Assembly: GCF_000763905.1 (NCBI RefSeq)
Contig: NZ_JRKN01000017.1
Coordinates: 1 to 64,000 of the forward strand
Reading direction: 5' to 3'
Origin: Paracoccus halophilus
GTDB lineage: Bacteria > Pseudomonadota > Alphaproteobacteria > Rhodobacterales > Rhodobacteraceae
DNA: 64,000 nucleotides
The stretch's first letter is position 1; every line of letters begins with the position of its first letter. Below the pieces are notes generated by a model. That model ran no database searches and was not told the DNA's origin. It saw only the letters and a list, made by a program, of their open reading frames with translations. A program made the translations under genes and the position numbers. Positions 37,401 to 45,523 of this stretch are shown here, piece after piece.

Positions 37401-40400
37401 GTCGAGGTTCTTCGCCCGCCCCTCGGGGACGCGGATATCGACCAGCCGGGCCGAAATATTGGGCATCTCATGCGGCATGACGCGGATCGGGCCGGCGGCG
37501 GTCGATTTTTCCGGCACCGGCGCAGCTTCGTCCGCCACGCGCAGCGCATCGTTGCAGACCGCGATCAGGTCCAGTTTCGCATCGGGAAGTTCCGCCCCAA
37601 TGGCCTGCGCCAGATGCAACAGGCCGAAAAAGCCGCGCTCCAGCTGGCTGTTGAGCAGGCTTGAGCCGGCGCGGAAATGCGCGCCCTGGGTCACCGACCA
37701 CAGATGCAGGATGCGGGTCGGGACCATATCCTGACCGGCCAGCCCGGCCAGCAGCATCTCGTACCCTTCGCGGTCGGATTCCAGCGGCAGCGCGAACTGC
37801 CCGTCGCCCTTGTCGGCGAATGTATCGCCGGGCGTGACCACGGCCACGCGCTGGCCGCGCCCGCGCAGGTTTTCGACCAGCCGCGCGCCCAGCCCCAGCT
37901 CATCGGCAAAGACCAGCCAGGTCTGCGCGCCATGCGCCACCGGCCCGTCCGGCCCGATCTCGATATTGGGCGAGGCAAGCTTCCAGGCGGGGCGCCAGCC
38001 CCATTCCTCGGGCGTCTCGATCCGGGCCAGTTCCTCGGCCGCCTCGGGAACCAGCCCCGAGGAACGTTCGATGAAATAGCGTTTGCGCTGAAAGACATAG
38101 CCGGGCAGCGACAGGCGCTGGCGGCGCGCGCCGCCCCAGATCTGCTCCCAGTCGATAGAGCCGCCACAGGCCCAGAACCGTGCCAGCGCCGCCATGAAAT
38201 AGGTGTCGTCCCCGGTCGCGTGGTCGCGGTGCCGCAGGGTCGAGACGACCTGCCCGGCCGCGACCGCCGCATTCGCCTTGGCCATGGCCTGCATGGCGCG
38301 GCCCGGCCCGACCTCAAGAAACACCCGCCCCGGCACCTGCGCCAGATGGGTGATGCCATCGGCGAAATGCACCGTGCCGCGCAGATGGGCGGTCCAGTAA
38401 TCCGGGCTGGTCGCCTGTTCGGCCGTCATCTCGATCCCGCTGCGGTTCGAGACGATGGGGATCTGCGGCGGGTTCAGTTGAATGCCGGCCAGATAGGCGC
38501 GGAATTCCGGCATGATCCCGTCCAGCAGCCGCGAATGCGCGGCAATGGAAATGGCGATGCGCTGGCATTCGATTTCACGCGCGGCCATGCGTTCGGCAAA
38601 GCGGTCCAGCGCCGCATCGGGCCCCGAGACCACGGACATGGCCGGCCCGTTCACCGCCGCCAGGTCCAGCGCCAGTTCCTCCAGTTCGGTCTGGAATTCA
38701 TGCGGCTCCAGCGGGACCGACAGCATGCCGCCTGCCGGCACCCGATCCATCACGAGGCCGCGCAGCCGCACCAGCCCGATGCAATCCTCAAAGGACATCA
38801 CGCCGGCGATGCAGGCGGCGGTGTTTTCGCCCATGGAATGACCGATCAGCGCGGCGGGCCGCACGCCCCAGCCCATCCACAGCTGCGCCAGCGCATATTC
38901 GGTGATCATCAGCAGCGGCAGTTGCAGCGAGGGCTGCAGGAGCCGCCGGTCCGCCTCGGCCTCGGCGCCCGGCTCGGGCAGCCACAGCGCGCGCAGATCG
39001 GTGCCATGCGCCTGCGCCATGTGATCGAGGCCGCGATCCATCCATTCGCGGAAGACCGGCTCGGTCTCGTAAAGCCCGCGCGCCATGCCGGCATATTGCG
39101 CGCCGCCGCCGGGCAGCATGAACACCGCCTCGGCCGCGTCGGCAACGGGCTGGTGATCGAATACCACCCGCGCATCGGGATTGGCCAGCAATGCCGCGGC
39201 CTCCGCAGCATCATGGGCGATCAGCACGCGGCGGCGGTCGAAATGGCGCCGGCCCTGCGTCAGGGTCCAGGACAGATCGGCCATGTTCGTATCCGGGTTC
39301 GCCGCCAGCCATTCGGCCAGCGCGGCGCTGTTTGCATCCAGCGCCGCCTTGCTGCGGCCCGAGACAGTCAGGATGTGAAACGGCCAGTCGGATTCGCCCG
39401 AAGCCTGCGGCGCGGGCGGCTCTTGCAGGATGATATGCGCGTTCGTCCCGCCCACCCCCAGCGAGTTGACGCCGGCGCGGCGCAACCCCGGGATCGGCCA
39501 GTCGCCCAGCCTGTCGTTGACGCGGAACGGCCCGCCGTCGAAATCGATCGCCGGGTTCGGTTTTTCGTAGCCAAGGCTGGGCGGAATGCGCCCGTGATGC
39601 ACGGCCAGCGCCGATTTGATCAGCCCGGCGCTGCCCGCCGCCGTGTCCAGATGCCCGATATTGGTCTTGACCGAGCCGATCTGGCACGGCCCCTGCCGGG
39701 TGCCGTCCGAGACGCGCGCATAGGCCTGATTCAGCGCCGCGACCTCGATCGGATCGCCAAGCGCGGTGCCGGTGCCGTGACATTCGACATAGCCGATGCT
39801 GTCGGAACTGACGCCGGACATGACCAGCGCCTCGGCCACGGCCTGGGCCTGCCCCTCGACGCTGGGGGCCAGATAGCCGGCCTTGGCCGCGCCGTCGTTG
39901 TTGATCGCCGAGCCCTTGATGACCGCCCAGATATGGTCGCCATCGGCCAGCGCGTCCTTGAGCCGGCGCAGCGTGACCACCGCCGAGCCGCTGCCAAAGA
40001 CCGTGCCCTGCGCGCGATGGTCGAAGGCATGGCAATGGCCGTCGGGCGACAGGATCTCGTTTTCCTTGTACAGGTAGCCCACGCCATGCGGCATCTCGAT
40101 GGTGACGCCGCCGGCCAGCGCCATGTCGCATTCGCCCGATTGCAGCGACTGGCACGCCATGTGGATCGCCACCAGCGAGGTCGAGCAGGCCGTCTGCACA
40201 TTGACGCTGGGCCCTTTCAGGTCGAAGACATGGCTGGCGCGGGTGGAGAGGAAATCCTTGTCATTGCCGGTATGGCGCAGCAGGAAATGGCCGACGCCAT
40301 CGACCAGATCACGGTTCGAGCAGACGTTCCAGTAGAAATAGCTGCCCATGCCGCAGCCGGCCCAGACGCCGATATTGCCGTCGAACCGCCCCGGCACATG

Positions 40401-40736
40401 GGCGGCATCCTCAAGCGCATGCCAGCAGGTTTCCAGAAACTTGCGATGCTGCGGGTCCATGATCGCGGCTTCCTTGGGTGAGAGGCCAAAGAATTCCGCG
40501 TCGAACGCATCATACTGGTCGAGAATCACCGCCGAGGGCACATAGTTCGGATCCGACAGCCGCGCCCGCGATTCGCCGCGCGCGATAAGATCGGCCTGCG
40601 GGACGCGCTGGATCGACTCGACGCCGTTGCACAGATTGTCCCAGTATTCGCGCACGCCGGCAGCACCGGGCAATTGCGCGGCCATGCCCACGATGGCAAT
40701 GTCGCTGTCTTCGACGTCGGTCAGATCGAAGGTCAT
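34440..40736 (-). CDS. Type I PKS: KS-AT-KR-DH-ACP-TE
   Basis: 2098 residues. KS about 10-430 with Cys near 182 in QTACSTSL, ECHGTGT and KTNIGHLDTAAG. AT with GHSMGE near 630 and IAAHSRLLD. KR near 1162 with TGGFGGIG, FASTSSVIAPAG and DYVAANEYL; GTIRDS in place of LDD. DH-like hot-dog domain near 1392 with GGHKTAAGQALMPGTG (one residue longer than HxxxGxxxxP) and HPALLDIATG. ACP with LGGHSLIAV near 1749. TE with GGFSGGG near 1899 and GDHDSM. KR before DH is unusual. Start ATG 40736 follows GAAGGAGGG. It is the first gene of the four-gene operon and carries its only TE. Confidence 0.92.
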   Translation of the reverse strand: MTFDLTDVEDSDIAIVGMAAQLPGAAGVREYWDNLCNGVESIQRVPQADLIARGESRARLSDPNYVPSAVILDQYDAFDAEFFGLSPKEAAIMDPQHRKFLETCWHALEDAAHVPGRFDGNIGVWAGCGMGSYFYWNVCSNRDLVDGVGHFLLRHTGNDKDFLSTRASHVFDLKGPSVNVQTACSTSLVAIHMACQSLQSGECDMALAGGVTIEMPHGVGYLYKENEILSPDGHCHAFDHRAQGTVFGSGSAVVTLRRLKDALADGDHIWAVIKGSAINNDGAAKAGYLAPSVEGQAQAVAEALVMSGVSSDSIGYVECHGTGTALGDPIEVAALNQAYARVSDGTRQGPCQIGSVKTNIGHLDTAAGSAGLIKSALAVHHGRIPPSLGYEKPNPAIDFDGGPFRVNDRLGDWPIPGLRRAGVNSLGVGGTNAHIILQEPPAPQASGESDWPFHILTVSGRSKAALDANSAALAEWLAANPDTNMADLSWTLTQGRRHFDRRRVLIAHDAAEAAALLANPDARVVFDHQPVADAAEAVFMLPGGGAQYAGMARGLYETEPVFREWMDRGLDHMAQAHGTDLRALWLPEPGAEAEADRRLLQPSLQLPLLMITEYALAQLWMGWGVRPAALIGHSMGENTAACIAGVMSFEDCIGLVRLRGLVMDRVPAGGMLSVPLEPHEFQTELEELALDLAAVNGPAMSVVSGPDAALDRFAERMAAREIECQRIAISIAAHSRLLDGIMPEFRAYLAGIQLNPPQIPIVSNRSGIEMTAEQATSPDYWTAHLRGTVHFADGITHLAQVPGRVFLEVGPGRAMQAMAKANAAVAAGQVVSTLRHRDHATGDDTYFMAALARFWACGGSIDWEQIWGGARRQRLSLPGYVFQRKRYFIERSSGLVPEAAEELARIETPEEWGWRPAWKLASPNIEIGPDGPVAHGAQTWLVFADELGLGARLVENLRGRGQRVAVVTPGDTFADKGDGQFALPLESDREGYEMLLAGLAGQDMVPTRILHLWSVTQGAHFRAGSSLLNSQLERGFFGLLHLAQAIGAELPDAKLDLIAVCNDALRVADEAAPVPEKSTAAGPIRVMPHEMPNISARLVDIRVPEGRAKNLDALAGQLLEEALSPSGAAVAAWRDGRRFEQRLEPVALDDDGMAAIPQGASCLITGGFGGIGQAIARELAQRGGAKLALTTRGRVDSPAVQASVKQLEAMGAEVLALRADVTSPEEMARAVAETRARFGGVDVVLHAAGTIRDSLIAAKTDDDAWDVLAPKMLGTRALIQALAEQPAGLTVLFASTSSVIAPAGQADYVAANEYLNAVARSAPPALGRVVAVNWGVWADAGMAARAMGLDTASAVAAPDKRPLLDESLPMPGGREFRSALRIEDWIIGGHKTAAGQALMPGTGWIELIAEAAMESGLTMPFVIRELEFQRPVLVSDTALVTTRVEPEGDAMRVQILEDPQGDPNVTALIAPLQEAAPAPLEVAGGWDHDGQGAALESAQETQMAFGPRWKVLRRYRLNGDEGVAELSLPPEFAGDAEQGWLMHPALLDIATGWAMGLIGGWKPDHLWVPMGYDAIRLYAPLPAQVTSRIRNAGENSDAQGMAQFDITLAAPDGTVCAEIRGFALRKLQSAISAQPQRRQQTARSLSPAERRLHHNISQGIPADIGPAMLSRAISTGLSQVYVSSLDLPSLIAEAGVTEDAGPSEGGFERPDLDSDFIEPAPGTQAELAEIWSGLLGIAQVGAADSFFDLGGHSLIAVRMFGQVRKKFGADLPISTLFEAPTIADLAALIEERTGPREIASAENVSALPGADRPKRRFIVDMGGRGDGTPFFMVAGMFGNVMNLRQLAQRLGGDRRFYGIQARGLLGDDKPHETFADAARDYIEELREVQPEGPYLLGGFSGGGLTAYEMARQLRAAGQEVAMLVMLDTPLPLREPVSRQDRLMIRLGELREGGPGFVWKWLRDRVAYEFRRRSKARAVEAEVASEATGAFHDLAIEAAFYAALPTLQLSVWDGPVAMFRPPLDKRWKATGGRWINSGRDYVIEDNGWTPWMPNLRVIEVPGDHDSMVLEPNVRRLTTILREILREADGDAPARAKAAE

Positions 40737-40834
40737 GACAACCCTCCTTCACCTTAAACAATACCCGATTGGGCCAAATATTTTAACAACTTGCAGGCGT
40801 ATCCGGGATAGCGGATCCGCCGTCCGGGACCAAG
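40737..40834. promoter_or_regulatory. Promoter gap of the PKS-GT2-NRPS-PPTase operon
   Basis: 98 bases between the stop of the polymerase-like gene and the PKS start on the same strand. It is AT-rich in the middle (AAATATTTTAACAAC, 40780-40794), the only such patch here. It could hold a promoter, or the operon may simply continue from the gene upstream. I could not fix -35/-10 boxes. Confidence 0.35.
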
Positions 40835-42259
40835 TTATAAAACCGTCTGGATGCCTGCCTTTTTAGGCAGAATCCGTTCGCTCCCGGCCAGGCTGTCCGC
40901 CTGCGGGATCCCCTGGCGCAGCCGATTGGCATTGCCCAGCAGCGCCCCCGCGGTGAGCCAGGTCAAGGGCGTCAAGGTCGCATTCGGGATCAGGTCGAGC
41001 AGATTCATCGCCAGCATCAGCGAGACGGTGCCCAGAACCACCAGTTCCGCCTGGTTGCCACCTGGACTGCCGCGCGGCATGGCCCGGTACATGGCAAAGA
41101 TCGGTGTCAGCAGCAGCAGGAACTGGGCGAGATAGCCGAAAATCCCGTTCGAGCCGATCCAGATCACCCATAGCCCGTCGGGAATCGCAGTCAGTCGGCC
41201 GCTATAGGGATCGTAATAGAGCGACCTGCCCCAGCTGCCCCAGCCGAAGAGGGGCCGCTCCATGGCGCGCCCCAGAAGTTCCTCTTCGTTCATCAGGCGA
41301 AATTCCAGCGAGCGCCCCCGGTCGGGCGAGATCGACATGGCCAGGTCCACGATCCCCTGCAGCGGCATCCACGAGGTCGTGCGCAGCGTCGGATAGGAAA
41401 ATGCCAGTCCGGCAATCATGACCGAGGCCAGAACCATCATCCGCGGCCGGGCGAATGCGACCAGCGGCGCCGCCATCATCGCCTGCAACAGCGCCCCCGC
41501 CGATTTGCACAGCACGACCATGACGCCAAGGTAGAGCGCGATCAGGATATTGCGCCTGGTCCGGTTGTTGCGGGCGATGGCGATGGCCGACAGAAAGGCG
41601 GTCATGGTCATCAGCGCAACCCATAGCGGATGCTGCAGGAACACGATCGGGCGAAACCCGCCATAGCGGATCGTCTGGATGAAATCATGCTGGAAAAAAC
41701 CGTAGACCCAGACGTTTATCTGCGGGCTCAGGCGCAATTCGATCAGCATCGGGATCGTGTACCACAGCACGGCCAGAATCAGGCTGCGAAGCCAGAGCTG
41801 CGCCCCCCGGGCATTCCACAGCAGCTTGTAGCCCATGAAGAACGGCAGAAACTGCATGAACAGCAGCAGCTGGCTGGCGACGCCCTGGCTGATGGTCATC
41901 GCGGGGCGATAGTTGATGCCGTCGATCAGCGGATCGGGATTGGTGAGCGCGGTCATCAGCGGCGATATGAAATTCATCGCCAGCAGCAGGACAACGAAGC
42001 CGCCCATGGGCGGCGGCCGTTCTTCGGGCGCGGCCCTGTCGCGCGCCGCGAAATAGACCATGAACCCGGCCGCCAGCGCCGGCACCATATGCTTGTTCAG
42101 CCCCGGAAAGGCCGGCAGATCGATCTCGATCAGCGGCGGCAGGATCAGATAGCCGATCAGGATCGACCAGATCAGTGCCTGGGCCCGCTCTTGCCGCGAG
42201 AACAGGATCGCAACCACGATGGGCCAGGACAACAGCACCGCCAGCGCCAGTATGGGCAA
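40835..42259 (-). CDS. O-antigen polymerase/ligase-like membrane protein
   Basis: 474 residues with about 11-12 hydrophobic segments from ILALAVLLSWPIVVAILF to LTPLTWLTAGALLGNA. A soluble loop at about 310-340 contains EFRLMNEEELLGRAMERPLF followed by GWGSWGRS, like the Wzy_C/O-antigen ligase region that acts on undecaprenyl-linked glycans. The start appears to be TTG (TTGCCCATACTG) with GGGAG upstream. It lies between the PKS operon and the TagA-like gene and supports a polysaccharide role for the whole locus. Polymerase versus ligase cannot be decided. Confidence 0.8.
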   Translation of the reverse strand: MPILALAVLLSWPIVVAILFSRQERAQALIWSILIGYLILPPLIEIDLPAFPGLNKHMVPALAAGFMVYFAARDRAAPEERPPPMGGFVVLLLAMNFISPLMTALTNPDPLIDGINYRPAMTISQGVASQLLLFMQFLPFFMGYKLLWNARGAQLWLRSLILAVLWYTIPMLIELRLSPQINVWVYGFFQHDFIQTIRYGGFRPIVFLQHPLWVALMTMTAFLSAIAIARNNRTRRNILIALYLGVMVVLCKSAGALLQAMMAAPLVAFARPRMMVLASVMIAGLAFSYPTLRTTSWMPLQGIVDLAMSISPDRGRSLEFRLMNEEELLGRAMERPLFGWGSWGRSLYYDPYSGRLTAIPDGLWVIWIGSNGIFGYLAQFLLLLTPIFAMYRAMPRGSPGGNQAELVVLGTVSLMLAMNLLDLIPNATLTPLTWLTAGALLGNANRLRQGIPQADSLAGSERILPKKAGIQTVL

Positions 42260-42378
42260 GGATCCAGTCTCCCGTCTGGCGGCGGATGCCGCCCTTTAAC
42301 CTTGGCTCGGGAAGGACGTTGCATTCCCCGGGCAGTCAACACATCCTGCCGCAAACCCGGCCGGACCCGAGACCTATC

Positions 42379-43152
42379 ATGCATTTCAGCTTTCCCGACG
42401 GCAATGATGTTCGGATCAATTGTTACGATTCTGCCGAATTGCTGCGCGAGGTCGGGCAGCGGCTAACGGCTGACAAGGGCTTCGCGATCGCCACGATCAA
42501 TGTCGATCACCTGCAGCGGCTTGCCGAGGATGGCGCCTTTCGCCGGGCCTATGCCGCGCATGATCTGGTCTGCGCCGACGGCAATCCGATCGTCTGGCTG
42601 TCCAGGATCGCGGGCCGCCCGGTCAGGCTGGCGCCGGGGTCGGATCTGGTCCTGCCGCTGGCCGCACGGGCGGCCGCGCTGGATCTGCCGGTGGCGCTGA
42701 TCGGCAGCAGCGACGAATCGCTGGCGCTGGCGGCCGAGCGCATGCGCACCGCCGTGCCGGGGCTGCGGATCGCGCTGACCCATGCCCCCGGCTTTCCCTT
42801 CGACCCGGAAGGCGCGGAGGCGGCGCAGATCATCGCCCGCATCCGCGAGACCGGCGCCCGGCTGTGCTTTCTCGCGCTAGGCGCGCCGCGGCAGGAGCGG
42901 TTCGCGATCCATGCCCGCGATGCGCTGAAGAATGTGGGTTTCGCCTCGATCGGGGCGGGGCTGGATTTCCTGTCGGGCCATCAGCGCCGCGCGCCGCGGC
43001 TGGTGCGGCGGATCAAGATGGAATGGGCGTGGCGGATGCTGTCGAACCCGCGCCGCCTGTTCATGCGCTATGCCAGGGGCTTCACGATTCTGCCGGGGCA
43101 TATCCGTCAGGCCAGGGCGATCCGCGCCCGGGACCGCCAGACCGGGCGCTGA
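42379..43152 (+). CDS. WecG/TagA/CpsF-family glycosyltransferase
   Basis: 257 residues. Family blocks: FAIATINVDHLQRLAEDG, HDLVCADGNPIVWLSR, SDLVLPLAARAA and CFLALGAPRQERFA, then GAGLDFLSGHQRRAPRL and EWAWRML with the basic C-terminal tail. These enzymes add the second sugar (often N-acetylmannosaminuronate or similar) to a lipid-linked glycan, so it could follow the ExoY-like enzyme. ATG 42379 is chosen because the family starts near here; the longer open frame crosses the divergent promoter gap 42260-42378. Confidence 0.88.
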   Translation: MHFSFPDGNDVRINCYDSAELLREVGQRLTADKGFAIATINVDHLQRLAEDGAFRRAYAAHDLVCADGNPIVWLSRIAGRPVRLAPGSDLVLPLAARAAALDLPVALIGSSDESLALAAERMRTAVPGLRIALTHAPGFPFDPEGAEAAQIIARIRETGARLCFLALGAPRQERFAIHARDALKNVGFASIGAGLDFLSGHQRRAPRLVRRIKMEWAWRMLSNPRRLFMRYARGFTILPGHIRQARAIRARDRQTGR

Positions 43153-43234
43153 GCGCGCAGACCCCGGCAATGGAAAACCGGCGCCCGCAGATCGCGGACG
43201 CCGGCCTTGGATCACGGGCGACAGGGCGCCTTGC

Positions 43235-44803
43235 TCAGCCCCAGAAGAACTCGAGCGCGTCGGCGGAAAAGAACGCCCCGGGCACCGCCTCCGGCACGTC
43301 CTCGTAGCCCGCCTGATCCGCGACCGGCTCCGGGCCGTCGGCAGGGTCGATCTCGGCGCTGATCGGAACCAGAAGGTCATCCGCCTGCTTCTCCGGCGCG
43401 GGCGAGAGGCCGCGGTCCAGCGGCTCCTGCGCGACCGAGGCCGGAATGCCAATCTCGATCAGCACATCGCGGGTCAGGCTGGACGAGTCGACCCCCTCGA
43501 ATATCACCTGCTCGCCGTTCGAGAAGATCAGGACGGCACTGCCGTTCTGCTCGGTGACGCGGACATCGTTGATATTGACAAGATTGCCGTCCGCGTCATG
43601 CAGCCGCGAGACATCCAGACGGTCGCCATTCGGGCCGCCCACCTGAAAGGCGCGCACCCGGTCCACGCCGGCATCATCCTCGATCACCAGAACGTCGCGC
43701 GATGCGTCGGGCGCCACGGATGCGCCGTTCGAGATATGGATCGAATCGTAAAGCGAGATATTGTCATTGCCGCGGCCGCCATTGACCGTGTCAGCGCCTT
43801 CACCGCCCTCCAGCGTGTCGCGACCGTCGCTGCCGGTCAGCATGTCGTCACCCCAGCGGGTGTTGAACATGATGCCCCGGCCATTCAGCTCGATATCGGC
43901 ATTCGCCGCCGAAACCGTGTCCTGCCCCTGATGGGTCCAGAACTGCTCGAACTCCCGGAACACGACAGTGCCGTTGTCGCGTGCGAAGGTCGCATGGCCC
44001 GAACCGCTGCCGGTCAGCGTCACGACGGTCCCGATGCTGTTGTCACGGCTTTCGCTCGTGGCCCACAGGTTCAGCAGATCCGAGCCTTCGCCACCGATCA
44101 GCGTGTCGCGGCCGATATCGTGGATCGGACCGGTGCCGCCGTTATTGCCCCAGCGGATGTTGTCATCGCCGCCGCCGCCATGGCCGTAATCATTGCCGGC
44201 CGAGGCCATCAGGAAGTCATTGCCATCGCCACCGTAATAGCGGTCATTGCCTTCGCCGCCGTCCAGGACATCATCGGCGTTGCTGCCACGGATGAGGTCG
44301 TTGCCGGCGCCCGCCAGGATGGTCAGGCCATGGACCGGCGTGTGGTTTTCGGACCCGCCGGGATTCCGGCCCGGCAGGATCACGGCATTCGTGCCAATGA
44401 TCGTGTCGTTGCCGGCGCCGGTCTCGATCCGTTCGATCCCCTTGAAGTTCAGCAGGTTGCCATAGGCGTCGCGGGCGCGGCCGCCCTCGGTGTCGTGAAA
44501 CACCACGCGAAAGCCGCCATCGCCGGATTCGCTGCCGATGATCAGGCGGTCACCGCCGGACAGGGTGCCATAGGGGTTCGGGTCGTAACCTTCCTGCCAG
44601 TCCCCGCCGCTATAGTTGTCGATGCTGCGGGTCGAGCCCTTGACCTCGTCCCAGTAGAACACATCGGCGCCCGGTCCGCCGATCGCGGTATCGGAACCCG
44701 CACCCGGGTTGATCCGGTCATTGCCTGAATATCCCGCGATCTTGTCGCGATTCGCAGTCCCGAACATGGAGTTCGCGGCTGAATTGCCAGAAAGCACGGC
44801 CAT
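43235..44803 (-). CDS. RTX calcium-binding repeat protein
   Basis: 522 residues with many glycine-rich nonapeptides, e.g. GGPGADVFYW, GGEGNDRYYGGDGNDF, GGEGSDLL and GGEGADTVNGGRGNDN, spread from about residue 30 to 400. These form Ca-binding beta-rolls and mark type I secreted proteins. There is no Sec signal, as expected. The C-terminus is acidic and ends in FFSADALEFFWG, the hydrophobic kind used as a type I signal. No enzymatic domain is recognised, so it may be a surface or matrix protein. ATG 44803 has GAGGGA upstream. It is convergent with the TagA-like gene. Confidence 0.88.
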   Translation of the reverse strand: MAVLSGNSAANSMFGTANRDKIAGYSGNDRINPGAGSDTAIGGPGADVFYWDEVKGSTRSIDNYSGGDWQEGYDPNPYGTLSGGDRLIIGSESGDGGFRVVFHDTEGGRARDAYGNLLNFKGIERIETGAGNDTIIGTNAVILPGRNPGGSENHTPVHGLTILAGAGNDLIRGSNADDVLDGGEGNDRYYGGDGNDFLMASAGNDYGHGGGGDDNIRWGNNGGTGPIHDIGRDTLIGGEGSDLLNLWATSESRDNSIGTVVTLTGSGSGHATFARDNGTVVFREFEQFWTHQGQDTVSAANADIELNGRGIMFNTRWGDDMLTGSDGRDTLEGGEGADTVNGGRGNDNISLYDSIHISNGASVAPDASRDVLVIEDDAGVDRVRAFQVGGPNGDRLDVSRLHDADGNLVNINDVRVTEQNGSAVLIFSNGEQVIFEGVDSSSLTRDVLIEIGIPASVAQEPLDRGLSPAPEKQADDLLVPISAEIDPADGPEPVADQAGYEDVPEAVPGAFFSADALEFFWG

Positions 44804-45523
44804 AGATGTCCCTCGAATTACAATCTCGGTTAATTTCGGGGGACAGCAGAAACCCTCCGCCCGAATCACATTCGCTCGGACGGGATTAGAGAGAAAGCAC
44901 TAAAAATCCGTTACCTGTCCTTTCGGGCAGGAAAATGCGGGGTAAATCCTATCGAATTCTACCTATGGTTGCTCAATTCAGCCGACAAGATCCTCTCTGC
45001 TCTGGGCGTGGCGGGGCATCAATTGCGGCGCGCGCGGGCCGGAAATCGGAACCCGGACAGTCCTTTGGGACCCGTCGCGCGGCGCGGGGAACAGGGTGCG
45101 AAGGCGCCCGACAGCACCCTGCCGATGACGACCGGACCAGTGGAGCCGACGCAACCCCCGGCCCTGCCTCGCCACAGGATGACAAACCCTGAGTTGCTCA
45201 ACCCGGACCCGACAGGGATCCGGGCCGATCAAGGCCGATCCGCGGAAGCGGAAACTCAGCAGGTCATGCACGAAGAAAACCCGATCGACGGCAGCACCAC
45301 CCTCGGCCGGACCGGGGGGTAGCCTTCCAGACGGAACGTCGCTGCCTGTCGTGGCGGCAATCAGCACCTGTATGACCCTCGAATGAAACAGCCACATGAA
45401 CACGCGCGAAACTTCGCACATCCCGCGCAAAAAACAAGCGGGATATTGCCGATATAACCGAAACAAGCGGTTAGGCGTCAGCTGTCCTTTTCGGCAGGTT
45501 CAGGGCGGTGATGCGGGGCCGAA
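44804..45523. other. Gene-free stretch between RTX gene and ABC importer
   Basis: About 720 bases. The first 150 bases are relatively AT-rich and should hold the RTX promoter; a stem-loop CCTGTCC-TTTC-GGGCAGG lies at 44914-44931. 45421-45443 has TCCCGC...GCGGGA with an A-rich loop, perhaps part of the end of the ABC operon. No open frame here looks like a protein. Confidence 0.4.

Noticed and set aside
37677..40481. 934-codon plus-strand frame opposite the second PKS
   Set aside because: Antisense to KS and AT coding sequence; composition is low-complexity and no start site or motif supports it.
44914..45499. Two similar stem-loops (CCTGTCC-TTTC-GGGCAGG at 44914 and CTGTCCTTTTCGGCAG at 45482) as a repeat family
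   Set aside because: The second has only a weak stem, and two short matches in 600 bases of GC-rich DNA may be chance.
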